A DNA stretch of 13,538 nt from Candidatus Pelagibacter sp. (GTDB lineage: Bacteria > Pseudomonadota > Alphaproteobacteria > Pelagibacterales > Pelagibacteraceae). The first letter of the stretch is position 1. Every line of letters begins with the position of its first letter. The notes below the pieces were generated by a model, which was not told the origin of the DNA, made no database searches, and was given only the letters and a program-made list of their open reading frames with translations. The position numbers were made by a program, and so were the translations under genes. This document shows, in pieces, positions 1 to 7,433 of this stretch. The stretch covers positions 1-13,538 of the forward strand of contig JAOLYI010000014.1 in assembly GCA_028343315.1 (NCBI GenBank), in the 5' to 3' direction.

Positions 1-1
1 C

Positions 2-619
2 CATAAAGAATCAATAAAAAATTTCATAAAGCTTGTTTCAAAATATAATAATAGTAAAGTTTTATATGTCAGTTCAGGATCAGTTAATTACAAAAAATAC
101 ACAAAATCTTCAAACTCATATAAAAAATTATATACCAAATTAAAAATTTTTTCTGAAAATCAAATTAAAAAATTATTTAAATTTAAGATTAAAACTTCAA
201 TAGCTAGATGTTATAGTTTTATAGGACCACATCTCCCAACAAACAGTCATTATGCTATTGGAAACTTTTTACATGATGCAAAATATAAAAATAAAATTAT
301 AATTAAAAAAAAGAATAAAGTAATTAGAAGCTATATGTATTCCGATGATATGGTTGAATGGTTAATTTCTATTTTAAATAATTCAAAAAAAAAGACAACC
401 ATTTACAATGTAGGTTCAGACGAATTAATTGAATTATTCGATTTAGCTAAAAAAATTACTAAGTTATTTAAAAATAAAGTTTTGATTTCAAAAGAAGGAT
501 CTGAATCAAAAAATGTTGATAAATATGTACCAATCATAAGAAAAACAAAAAATGATTTAAAATTAAAAATTTTATATAATCTTTCAGATTCTTTAAAAAG
601 ATGTTTAAAATTTATTTAA
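2..619 (+). CDS. NAD-dependent sugar epimerase/dehydratase (extended SDR), 3' part only
   Basis: An open frame runs uninterrupted from the first complete codon (position 2) to the TAA at 617-619, giving 205 visible residues with the start upstream of the window. Read this way it matches the middle and C-terminal part of extended short-chain dehydrogenases acting on nucleotide sugars. Visible elements are the strand and serine motif KVLYVSSGS (fragment residues 19-27), the catalytic-type YxxxK at Y44-K48 followed by E52, the substrate-domain segment ARCYSFIGP, and a C-terminal RSYMYSDDMVEWL segment typical of the family. The Rossmann GxxGxxG part lies outside the window. An ATG at 335 sits inside this conserved segment and is not the start. 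It is probably a UDP/GDP/dTDP-sugar 4-epimerase, 4,6-dehydratase or reductase; the exact substrate cannot be read. The next gene follows after 6 nt, so they are likely cotranscribed. Confidence 0.85.
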   Translation, partial: HKESIKNFIKLVSKYNNSKVLYVSSGSVNYKKYTKSSNSYKKLYTKLKIFSENQIKKLFKFKIKTSIARCYSFIGPHLPTNSHYAIGNFLHDAKYKNKIIIKKKNKVIRSYMYSDDMVEWLISILNNSKKKTTIYNVGSDELIELFDLAKKITKLFKNKVLISKEGSESKNVDKYVPIIRKTKNDLKLKILYNLSDSLKRCLKFI

Positions 620-625
620 AAAAAT

Positions 626-1561
626 ATGAATAAAAGAATAAGTATAGTCACCCCAACTTTTAATGAAGAATTAAATATTGAAAAATTATGTGTTGAAATT
701 TCTTCACAAATGAAAAAATTTAATTATGACTATGAACATATTGTAATAGACAACTCATCTACAGACTCTACCATTCAAGTTTTGGAAAAAATTGCAAAAA
801 TAGATAAGAATTTAAAAGTAATAGTAAACAGTAGAAATTTTGGACACATTAGATCTCCCATACACGGTTTACTTCAAGCTAATGGAGATGCTGTAATTTT
901 AATGAGTGCTGATTTTCAAGACCCTATTAATTTAATTCCAAAATATATCGAAGAATGGGAGAAAGGACATTTAGTAGTTATGGGACAGAAAACAACATCC
1001 GATGAAAGTGTTTTAAAACATTATTTTAAAAAACTTTATTATAAATTTATTAATGCTATATCAGAGGTTCCTTTATTAATGAACACCACCGGTTCCGGAC
1101 TTTTTGATAGAAAAGTAATTGAAGAATTGAGAAAAGTTAATGACCCATATCCTTATTTTAGAGGTTTAGTATCTGAATTTACTAATGATGTAAAACTATT
1201 ACAATTTCATCAACCAAAAAGAAATAAAGGATCAACTAAAAATAATTTTTATACTTTATATGATCTAGGGATAGTTGGTATTATAAAACATTCAAAAATC
1301 CCTTTAAGAATTATTACATTTATTGGGTTGATAGCTAGTTTGTTCTCATTTCTTATTTCAATAGTTTTCTTATTTAGAAAACTTTTTAATTGGAATTCTT
1401 TTGATGCAGGAATTGCTCCATTAATTATTGGAGTTTTTATGATTGGATCTATTCAAATTTTTTTATTAGGCTTTATTGGTGAATACGTTATGAATATTTT
1501 ATATCATAACCGTAACATGCCTTTAGTTATTGAGAAAAAAAGAATTAATTTTGATAAATAG
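626..1561 (+). CDS. GT2 glycosyltransferase, polyprenyl-phosphate sugar transferase type (GtrB/ArnC/DPM1-like)
   Basis: Likely transfers a sugar from a nucleotide donor to undecaprenyl phosphate on the cytoplasmic face of the inner membrane, for glycan or lipid-A decoration. The 311-residue length is typical of GtrB/ArnC-like enzymes. The N-terminal GT-A fold shows SIVTPTFNEELNI (6-18), VIDNSSTDST (40-49) and the metal/donor motif SADFQDP with D96 and D99. Next come the G156-S-G switch, R179-G180 and KRNKGSTK (198-205), the conserved RxxGxSK-type motif preceding the membrane part. Two hydrophobic helices follow at about 225-252 and 263-290, then a short basic tail. No clear Shine-Dalgarno precedes the ATG, which is common in this window. 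It sits between the epimerase (6 nt upstream) and the dehydrogenase (31 nt downstream). The family assignment is firm; the transferred sugar is unknown. Confidence 0.88.
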   Translation: MNKRISIVTPTFNEELNIEKLCVEISSQMKKFNYDYEHIVIDNSSTDSTIQVLEKIAKIDKNLKVIVNSRNFGHIRSPIHGLLQANGDAVILMSADFQDPINLIPKYIEEWEKGHLVVMGQKTTSDESVLKHYFKKLYYKFINAISEVPLLMNTTGSGLFDRKVIEELRKVNDPYPYFRGLVSEFTNDVKLLQFHQPKRNKGSTKNNFYTLYDLGIVGIIKHSKIPLRIITFIGLIASLFSFLISIVFLFRKLFNWNSFDAGIAPLIIGVFMIGSIQIFLLGFIGEYVMNILYHNRNMPLVIEKKRINFDK

Positions 1562-1592
1562 ATAAAATACTTAAAATTTAATTAAAAACTTT

Positions 1593-2465
1593 ATGAGATA
1601 TTTAATAATTGGATCTGGCAAAATTGGTATAGATTTATATATAAAATTAAAAAAATTAAATTTACCGGGTGATATATTTATTTTTAATAGAAGTAAAAAT
1701 TCAATAGGCGCAAAGTATTGTCAAAAAAATAATTTTAATTATTCATCGGGTGGCATCAGTCATCTGATGAAATTTCTTCAAGAAGAAAAAAATATAATAT
1801 TTGATTGCACGTCAGCTCAAGCTAGTAAAAATATTTATAATAAAATTAAGAAAAAACTAAATAAAAATTTTTATGTAAATCTAACACCAGCTCCTTTGGG
1901 GAAATATTTTATACCATATTTTTCAAACGTAAAAATTCCTCATTCAATTAATATGATAACCTGCGGTGGTCAATCTTCCGTACCAGTAATCATAGAAATG
2001 AAAAAAGTTATTAAAGATATTAAATATGTTGAAGTTATTTCAAGCATAGCCTCACAAAGCGCTGGGAAAGCTACTAGAGAGAATATTAATGAGTATATAA
2101 TCAATACACAGCGTGCTATAGGACAACTTTCAGGTTTAAAAAACAATAAAGTAATTATAAATTTAAATCCATCGAAACCTCCTGTAAATATGATGAATTC
2201 AATATTTTTCGAGTGCAAAAATGTCAATGGTATAAAAATTAAAAAAGCTAATTTAGTTTTAAAAAATATTAATAGAACTATTAAGAAGTACATACCAGGA
2301 TACAATGCAAAATTATTTTATAAAAAAAGTGAAAAATTTTTTAGAGTTACAATAAGAGTTGTTGGTAGCGGTGATTATCTATCAACTTTTGCAGGTAATT
2401 TAGATATTATAACATCTTCTTCAGCGTATATAGGTCATCTTTTAAATGAAAAACATAATTATTAG
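1593..2465 (+). CDS. Acylating acetaldehyde dehydrogenase homologue (DmpF/MhpF/BphJ family)
   Basis: The family oxidises acetaldehyde or propanal to the acyl-CoA with NAD+ and CoA, normally on an aldehyde channelled from the partner aldolase. The sequence aligns with this family along its whole length. It has the dinucleotide-binding GSGKIG (7-12), FDCTSAQA (70-77, family FDATSAS), LTPAPLG (97-103) and NMITCGGQ (120-127) with catalytic-type C124. It also has ASQSAGKATREN (153-164), the LNPSKPP loop (191-197) and AGNLDI (267-272) near the C-terminus. At 290 residues it is slightly shorter than the roughly 310 of catabolic homologues; the loss is mainly in the region before the final GSGDYLSTFAG strand. 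The aldolase gene starts 20 nt before this stop, suggesting translational coupling and a channelled complex. The odd point is context: no meta-cleavage pathway is nearby, only glycan genes, so the true aldehyde may not be acetaldehyde. Confidence 0.88.
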   Translation: MRYLIIGSGKIGIDLYIKLKKLNLPGDIFIFNRSKNSIGAKYCQKNNFNYSSGGISHLMKFLQEEKNIIFDCTSAQASKNIYNKIKKKLNKNFYVNLTPAPLGKYFIPYFSNVKIPHSINMITCGGQSSVPVIIEMKKVIKDIKYVEVISSIASQSAGKATRENINEYIINTQRAIGQLSGLKNNKVIINLNPSKPPVNMMNSIFFECKNVNGIKIKKANLVLKNINRTIKKYIPGYNAKLFYKKSEKFFRVTIRVVGSGDYLSTFAGNLDIITSSSAYIGHLLNEKHNY

Positions 2466-3468
2466 CGATGTCACTTTAAGAGATGGCAACCATGCGGTTG
2501 GTCATCAAATTAATAAAGATATGATAAATATCTATTCTAAATTTGCTGAAAAGAATAAAATAGATATTTTAGAAATAGGGCATGGTAATGGTTTAGGCGC
2601 TTCAAGTTTAACTATCGGAAGATCTAAAATTTCAAATATACAAGCAATAAAAATAGCAAGAAAAAACTTAAAGAAAACAAAATTAAGTGTTCATAGCATT
2701 CCGGGTTTTTCTACTTTAGATGATGTAAAATTAGCAATTGATAATGGTACTGATATAGTGAGAGTAGGGTGTAATTCTTCTGATATTGATATAATTGAAA
2801 GACAATTTTTATATTGTAAAAAAAATAAAGTTGATTCATGGTGTGTTTTTATGATGTTTCATCAAATTTATTCTAAAGATAAGTACATATCGATTGTTAA
2901 AAATTTAAAAAAAATAGGTATTAAAACTTTTATCGTGATGGACTCAGCTGGTATTTTGTTACCAGCGGACGTAAAAAAAATTTTCTACAATTTAAAAAAA
3001 TTAAACATAAGAACAGGATTTCATGGACATAATAATCTTGGGTGTGCAATAGCTAATACAATTCAAGCAATTAAAGGTGGTGCCAAGATTATTGATTGTT
3101 CAATTAGAGGTTTCGGTGCAGGTGCTGGAAACACGCAATTAGAAATTATTGTAGCTTTATTAAAAAGGCTAAAAATTTCAAATAAATTTGATGTCAGAGA
3201 ATTTTACAAAATGTCTGATCAATTTATTAAAATTTTAAAAAATAATAAAATTAATTACCAAGATATTTTCACCAATCCGTTGAGTATTAGCACTGGTTTG
3301 AATGGTTTATTTTCAGGTTTTTCACCTAAAATAAATTTATTTGCAAAAAAATATAATGTTAGTTCGTTTGATATATCCGATTTGGCTGGTAAGAAGCAAT
3401 TAGCAGCTGGGCAAGACGATCTGTTAATGAATATCGCACATAATTTAAGTTTAAATAAAAAAAAATAA
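2446..3468 (+). CDS. 4-hydroxy-2-oxovalerate aldolase homologue (DmpG/BphI family, class II pyruvate aldolase)
   Basis: The family cleaves 4-hydroxy-2-oxoacids to pyruvate and an aldehyde (reversibly) in a DRE-TIM-type barrel with a divalent metal. Length is 340 residues, normal for DmpG. It keeps ISDVTLRDGNHAVGHQ (6-21) with R12, D13 (metal) and H16 (catalytic-base position), EIGHGNGL (43-50), MDSAG (165-169), the metal pair H193-x-H195 in FHGHNN, the GAGAGNTQLE loop (224-233) and the C-terminal KYNV/GGQED-like segment (AGQDD 321-325) used for dehydrogenase contact. Two positions differ from catabolic enzymes: H83 where they have the first Leu of LLLPG, and F289 where they have the stereocontrol Tyr. 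It overlaps the dehydrogenase by 20 nt and the ThDP gene by 1 nt (TAATG). The family is certain; the natural substrate is unsettled and may be a polar or sugar-derived aldehyde. Confidence 0.9.
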   Translation: MKNIIISDVTLRDGNHAVGHQINKDMINIYSKFAEKNKIDILEIGHGNGLGASSLTIGRSKISNIQAIKIARKNLKKTKLSVHSIPGFSTLDDVKLAIDNGTDIVRVGCNSSDIDIIERQFLYCKKNKVDSWCVFMMFHQIYSKDKYISIVKNLKKIGIKTFIVMDSAGILLPADVKKIFYNLKKLNIRTGFHGHNNLGCAIANTIQAIKGGAKIIDCSIRGFGAGAGNTQLEIIVALLKRLKISNKFDVREFYKMSDQFIKILKNNKINYQDIFTNPLSISTGLNGLFSGFSPKINLFAKKYNVSSFDISDLAGKKQLAAGQDDLLMNIAHNLSLNKKK

Positions 3469-5321
3469 TGTCTTTAGAAATTAACTTTAAAAAGAATAAT
3501 AAAAAAATTAAAGTTAGCGATTTAATCGCAATATTTTTAAAAGAAAAAAAAATTAAACATGTATTTGGAATTATTGGTTCAGCAAATTCACATATTTTTG
3601 ACTCGATTAATAAACTTAAATATACAGAAATTATAAACGTTCACCATGAGCAGGCTGCTACTATGGCAATGCAGTCCTATTATAGAATCAATGGTAGACC
3701 TTGCGCCTGTATATTAACCGCAGGCGCTGGAAGCTCTAATGGTATTACAGGGGTAATTTCAGCTTGGGCGGACTCTATTCCAGGGATTATAATATCAGGA
3801 CAAGAAAAGTTATCTGCAATTAAATCTTATAAAGGAATGCGTATGTGGGGTGTTCAAGGATTTGACTCAACCCTTATGGTAAAAAAAGTTACTAAATTTT
3901 CAAAAAGAATTGAAAAAACAACTGACATAAATTTTTATTTAAACAAAGCATATGATATTTCAATTGATAAAAGGCCAGGACCAGTATGGATTGATGTTCC
4001 TTTAGACATACAAGGAACAAGTTGCAATTTATCTGAATTAAAAAAATATAAAACTATCAGAAGTAAAAAAAGTGGCCTAAGTTTAACTTCCTTAGAAAAA
4101 TTTACAAAATTATTAAATAAATCAAAAAGACCAGTCTTTTGGTTCGGAAATGGTATAAAAATTTCCAACTCAAAAAATTTAATGCCTAAATTATTGAAGA
4201 AATATCCAATACCTTTTTTTCTTTCTTGGTCAGCAATAGATTTGTTGCCATCTAATCATAAACTTAATTATGGTAGGCCAGGTGTTTATGGCAATAGAGC
4301 ATCAAACCTTATTTTACAAAGTAGCGATTTAATCATTTCGATTGGAACAAGGATGTCAATTCCTATGATAGGATATGTTCAAGATGAATTTGCAAGAAGT
4401 GCTAAAATTATTTCTGTTGATATAGACTCTAAAGAAACAAAAAAATTAAGCAAAAAAATTAATCTTAAATTTAACGTTGATGCAGGTACATTTATCAGTA
4501 GTTTAATTAATAAAACTAGATCTAGGAAAAGCTATCCTAAATCTATTTCAAAATGGATAAAGTATTGTAATTCAACTCTTAAAAAATTTCCTCATCTTGA
4601 AAAATGGGCTCATAAAGACAAAAAAGGCTTTATTAATTCTTATAATTTTTTAGAAAAATTTTCTTCCGAATTGAAAGAAAAAGATTGTGTTGTAACTGAC
4701 ATGGGAACAGCATTATTAAGTGGACATCAAATAATGAAATTTAACGGTAAACAGAAAATGATTACTTCACAGGGACTTGGTGAAATGGGTTTTGGTTTGC
4801 CAGGTGCTATTGGTGCATCAATTGCAAAAAATAAATCTGAAGTAATTTGTCTAAATTGTGATGGGGGTATTATGATGAATCTACAAGAATTACAAACGAT
4901 TAATGAATACAATTTACCTATTAAACTTTTTATATTTAATAATGATGGATACTTAATGATAAAACATACTCAGAAAAATTTTTTTAATGGTAGATATACC
5001 TCAGTAAATAAAAAAACTGGAATTAGTTTTCCTAATTTTAAAATTCTAGCCAAGGCATTTAATTTAAATTATTACAAGATTAAAAATTGGGCTGATTATA
5101 ATTCTTTTATTAAATATAAATTTAGAAAGAAAAAATCATTTTTGTGTGAAGTTTTAATGGATCCAGAACAGACTTTTTATCCGAAACTTTCAACGTTTAT
5201 TGATGGAGAGAACAAGATTGTTTCTCCACCTTTAGAAGATTTATCCCCATTAATAAGTAGAAAAGAGTTAAAGCAAAACCTTTTAGTAAAGTTACATAAA
5301 AAATCACAACAAATTAAATGA
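3468..5321 (+). CDS. Acetolactate-synthase-like ThDP-dependent enzyme
   Basis: Enzymes of this family decarboxylate pyruvate or other 2-oxoacids on thiamine diphosphate and pass the acyl unit to an acceptor. The 617 residues show the three-domain layout. The N-terminal PYR domain has VFGIIGSAN (32-40), the catalytic Glu in HHEQAA (E61), TAGAGSSNG (84-92), SGQEKLSAIK (110-119) and RPGPVWIDVP (169-178). The central domain (about 205-350) follows. The C-terminal PP domain has DMGTALLSG (411-419), LGEMGFGLPGAIGA (437-450) and the cofactor motif CDGG...NND (D465, N491/N492). The first Gly of the usual GDG is Cys464; the metal-binding Asp and Asn are kept. A C-terminal extension follows DPEQ (565-568). 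It lies in a tight operon with the pyruvate aldolase and dehydrogenase and overlaps the GT61 gene by 4 nt. YerE-type enzymes, which attach a pyruvate-derived C2 unit to a keto-sugar, are one precedent for such a role. Amino-acid biosynthesis is less likely in this setting. Confidence 0.87.
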   Translation: MSLEINFKKNNKKIKVSDLIAIFLKEKKIKHVFGIIGSANSHIFDSINKLKYTEIINVHHEQAATMAMQSYYRINGRPCACILTAGAGSSNGITGVISAWADSIPGIIISGQEKLSAIKSYKGMRMWGVQGFDSTLMVKKVTKFSKRIEKTTDINFYLNKAYDISIDKRPGPVWIDVPLDIQGTSCNLSELKKYKTIRSKKSGLSLTSLEKFTKLLNKSKRPVFWFGNGIKISNSKNLMPKLLKKYPIPFFLSWSAIDLLPSNHKLNYGRPGVYGNRASNLILQSSDLIISIGTRMSIPMIGYVQDEFARSAKIISVDIDSKETKKLSKKINLKFNVDAGTFISSLINKTRSRKSYPKSISKWIKYCNSTLKKFPHLEKWAHKDKKGFINSYNFLEKFSSELKEKDCVVTDMGTALLSGHQIMKFNGKQKMITSQGLGEMGFGLPGAIGASIAKNKSEVICLNCDGGIMMNLQELQTINEYNLPIKLFIFNNDGYLMIKHTQKNFFNGRYTSVNKKTGISFPNFKILAKAFNLNYYKIKNWADYNSFIKYKFRKKKSFLCEVLMDPEQTFYPKLSTFIDGENKIVSPPLEDLSPLISRKELKQNLLVKLHKKSQQIK

Positions 5322-6448
5322 AAAATTTAATTAGGTTTAAAATTAAATCTTTTTATAGAAAATTAATAATATTTTTATATTTAATTATTTATAAAAAACC
5401 GATTTATAAAAAAAAAATCAATTTAGAAAACTTTAATTTCACCGAACTAAAAATTAATAAAGAATTATATAGAATTTATGAATTAGATCGAGGTAGGGTA
5501 TTTACAAATAAAAATGACATAACAGCTTACATAACTAAAGCAAATTTTCTCACCGAAGGTTCAATGCAATTTAAAAAATTTGATGCAATAAATAGTCGCA
5601 ATCAAGGTTTAGATAAAAATTTAGTATTAAAAAATGGCACACCTAACGTTAAAAAGCATATTAAAGGCAATGTTTTAAGTTTATTATCTGGAGGAGCCTC
5701 AACAAATAATTTTACTCATTGGTTTACTGATGTAGTTCCAAGAATTATTTTATTTAAGAAAAAATTTAATTTAAAAAAGATTGATAAATTTTATGTTCCA
5801 AGTGTAAAATTTAAATTTCAAGTTGAAAGTTTAAATTTGTTGAATATTAAGCCAAGTCAATTAATTTCATCTGAGTCAATCAAGCATATTCATGCAAAAA
5901 AAATCTATTATACAAGTCACCCTTGTCATTTTTACCCTTCGAAAGCTCAAAAATGGTCTTTAGTTTCATTAAGAAAATTATATTTACCAAAAAAATTAAA
6001 AAGAAATAAAAAATTTAAATATATATATATTGATAGAGATCAACTTAAATTAATTGATAAAGACAATCTCAAAAAGTACGCATCTTGGAGAGTTTTACTT
6101 AATGAGGACGAAATTCGAACCTATCTTAAATCAACAGGATTCAAAATAATAAAACCAGAAAATTTTTCTTTCAAAGAACAAATTCATATTTTTAATAGCG
6201 CTGAAGTCATAGTGAGTTTATTTGGTGCTGCTATGATGATGATAACTTTTTGCAATTCAAATGCAAAAATATTAGAAATCAAACCTGAAAAATCTGGAAA
6301 CGAATTTAAAAATATTTCGAATAAATTAAATTTATTACATGAACAAATAAAAGTTAAACCAAAATATAAATCGTCAACACCTCAAAATGGTTTACTTTTT
6401 TGTAATTTAAATATTATTAAAAATAAATTAAAAAAACTAAAGATTTAA
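5318..6448 (+). CDS. Glycosyltransferase family 61 (DUF563-type) protein
   Basis: Likely adds a sugar to a surface glycan in the cytoplasm or at the membrane. The 376 residues contain the GT61 landmarks in order: NFTHWFTDVVPR (131-142), the strand YIYIDRDQ (235-242), the catalytic-region RVLLNEDEI (258-266), the FKEQIHIFNSAEVIVS segment (285-300) and LEIKP (319-323). A hydrophobic stretch at 15-25 near a basic N-terminus may attach it to the membrane. In most GT61 proteins the EQ segment is followed by HGAG or HGAA; here it reads LFGAAM (301-306), so the usual His is F302. The gene starts inside the preceding stop (ATGA overlap, 5318-5321), so it is translated with the ThDP enzyme, tying that enzyme to glycan assembly. 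It is the last gene of the + operon; the convergent lipoprotein gene ends 34 nt away. Confidence 0.85.
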   Translation: MKNLIRFKIKSFYRKLIIFLYLIIYKKPIYKKKINLENFNFTELKINKELYRIYELDRGRVFTNKNDITAYITKANFLTEGSMQFKKFDAINSRNQGLDKNLVLKNGTPNVKKHIKGNVLSLLSGGASTNNFTHWFTDVVPRIILFKKKFNLKKIDKFYVPSVKFKFQVESLNLLNIKPSQLISSESIKHIHAKKIYYTSHPCHFYPSKAQKWSLVSLRKLYLPKKLKRNKKFKYIYIDRDQLKLIDKDNLKKYASWRVLLNEDEIRTYLKSTGFKIIKPENFSFKEQIHIFNSAEVIVSLFGAAMMMITFCNSNAKILEIKPEKSGNEFKNISNKLNLLHEQIKVKPKYKSSTPQNGLLFCNLNIIKNKLKKLKI

Positions 6449-6482
6449 TCTGCAAACGATAAAAAATGTTAGAAAAATTTTC
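6449..6482. other. Convergent-gene spacer without a clear terminator
   Basis: These 34 nt separate the stop codons of the GT61 gene (+) and the lipoprotein gene (-). The only symmetry is a 5-bp palindrome GAAAA-A-TTTTC at 6472-6482, with A and T runs on both sides. There is no GC-rich hairpin, so an intrinsic bidirectional terminator is possible but not supported. The functional change from glycan synthesis to envelope proteins happens here. Confidence 0.5.
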
Positions 6483-7433
6483 TTATGGTGAGTATGTATT
6501 AGCTGCCTCTACCAGGTCTTTATATGCTTGAGTTTTTTTTAGGGATGTAAGTTTTGTAACTATATTTGTTCCTTTATTTACTTCCTCTAAGTAATTTTTA
6601 TAAACTAGTGAAACTGGATATTCGACTAAAACATAAGTTCGGTATCCTCCGTTAGCTCTAGGAGCCATTTTAGTTTTAACAACCTTATATCCTGAAACTA
6701 CTACATTTTTTATAACTAGAGTTGATGCTCTCTCAATATTAGTTTTTAAAGTTAAATCTTCATTAAGACCAGCTTCTTTAATCATCTGCTTGTTTTTAGA
6801 AGTTAAATTATTTTGTAATTTTCTTGCAACAGCAATAAGAGCGGAATTAATAGCTTTATCTTCTGAAAATTGTAAATCATTTGATATTGCTGTACCTCTT
6901 GCATACATCAATAGTTCAGTTCCGATTGGCATATCAACATACCATTCAGGTATTGCTTCTTTAATTTTTTGTTCTTCTTCTTTCTTTATCTTTTTAGATT
7001 CTTCAAACTGTTTTTTCAGAGCTGCAAGATATTTATCTTCAGCTCCAACTTCGAACTCCAGCATAGGTGTTTCACCCAACATGATGATTTCACTTTTATA
7101 TTTTTGTATTGCTTCTTTTCTATTCTCTTGTTTTTTATCTTTTGCAGCTTTTGCTTTATCGTCAGCTTCTTTGTTTACTTTTTTTTCTTTAAGTTCTTTT
7201 AATTGATCTTTTAAAGCTGAAATATATTTGTCTTTATTCAACTTCTTTTTGAATTTTGCTTCACTTTCACTAATTGGTGTAGCCCCTAAATCTTTTATTT
7301 GGTTTTGTATTTCGATAATAAGTTCATCTCTAACTTCACTCTTTTCTTTTAAAACTTGAGTTGTCGCTGGACATCCAAGCAGAAGAGGAGTGATTATCAA
7401 TAAAGTTATTAAAGTTTTAAAATTATTAATCAT
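6483..7433 (-). CDS. LPP20-like lipoprotein with duplicated N-terminal unit
   Basis: A 316-residue lipoprotein. The N-terminus is a short basic region, a hydrophobic core and a lipobox LLGC with C21 as the lipidated residue, so it is membrane-anchored facing the periplasm or outer surface. Residues 35-84 and 105-151 are two copies of one unit (ELIIEI/EAIQKY ... LGATP/LGETP ... DKYISALKDQ/DKYLAALKKQ), joined by Lys/Ala-rich coiled-coil linkers. The C-terminal domain from about 161 begins IPEWYVDMP and continues YARGTAIS, then helices with A-rich positions (DKAINSALIAVARKL), as in LPP20/FlgT-like domains. It ends with the strands GYKVVKTKM and YRTYVLVEYP. The start codon overlaps the stop of the DUF4384-like gene by 1 nt (TAATG on the - strand), so it is the last gene of the leftward operon. 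Its molecular role is unknown; a structural or adaptor role in an envelope complex is an inference. Confidence 0.8.
   Translation of the reverse strand: MINNFKTLITLLIITPLLLGCPATTQVLKEKSEVRDELIIEIQNQIKDLGATPISESEAKFKKKLNKDKYISALKDQLKELKEKKVNKEADDKAKAAKDKKQENRKEAIQKYKSEIIMLGETPMLEFEVGAEDKYLAALKKQFEESKKIKKEEEQKIKEAIPEWYVDMPIGTELLMYARGTAISNDLQFSEDKAINSALIAVARKLQNNLTSKNKQMIKEAGLNEDLTLKTNIERASTLVIKNVVVSGYKVVKTKMAPRANGGYRTYVLVEYPVSLVYKNYLEEVNKGTNIVTKLTSLKKTQAYKDLVEAANTYSP
6981..7121 (-). repeat. Internal repeat copy 2 in the LPP20-like lipoprotein (residues 105-151)
   Basis: Second copy: R105, L119-G120 and T122-P123 are each exactly 70 residues after their equivalents. D133-K-Y135 is 65 after, so this copy has a 5-residue shorter loop. 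Similarity is at protein level; the DNA has diverged, so the duplication is old. Confidence 0.7.
7182..7331 (-). repeat. Internal repeat copy 1 in the LPP20-like lipoprotein (residues 35-84)
   Basis: First copy of a helix-loop-helix-looking unit: helix ending QIKDLGATP, a polar loop, then NKDKYISALKDQLKELKEKK. Landmarks R35, L49-G50, T52-P53 and D68-K-Y70 recur in copy 2. Confidence 0.7.

Noticed and set aside
335..619. A short 94-residue gene starting at the ATG at 335
   Set aside because: The frame is open to the window's left edge, and the upstream codons encode conserved epimerase motifs including YxxxK, so the ATG is internal.
1593..3468. Aromatic meta-cleavage pathway fragment
   Set aside because: Only the aldolase and dehydrogenase are present; no hydratase, hydrolase, decarboxylase or dioxygenase lies nearby, and glycan genes flank them on both sides.
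6790..7206. + strand open frame opposite the LPP20-like gene, and similar long antisense frames across the window
   Set aside because: They are antisense shadows of Lys/Glu-rich coding sequence (Phe/Ser-rich products), without homology-like motifs or ribosome-binding context.
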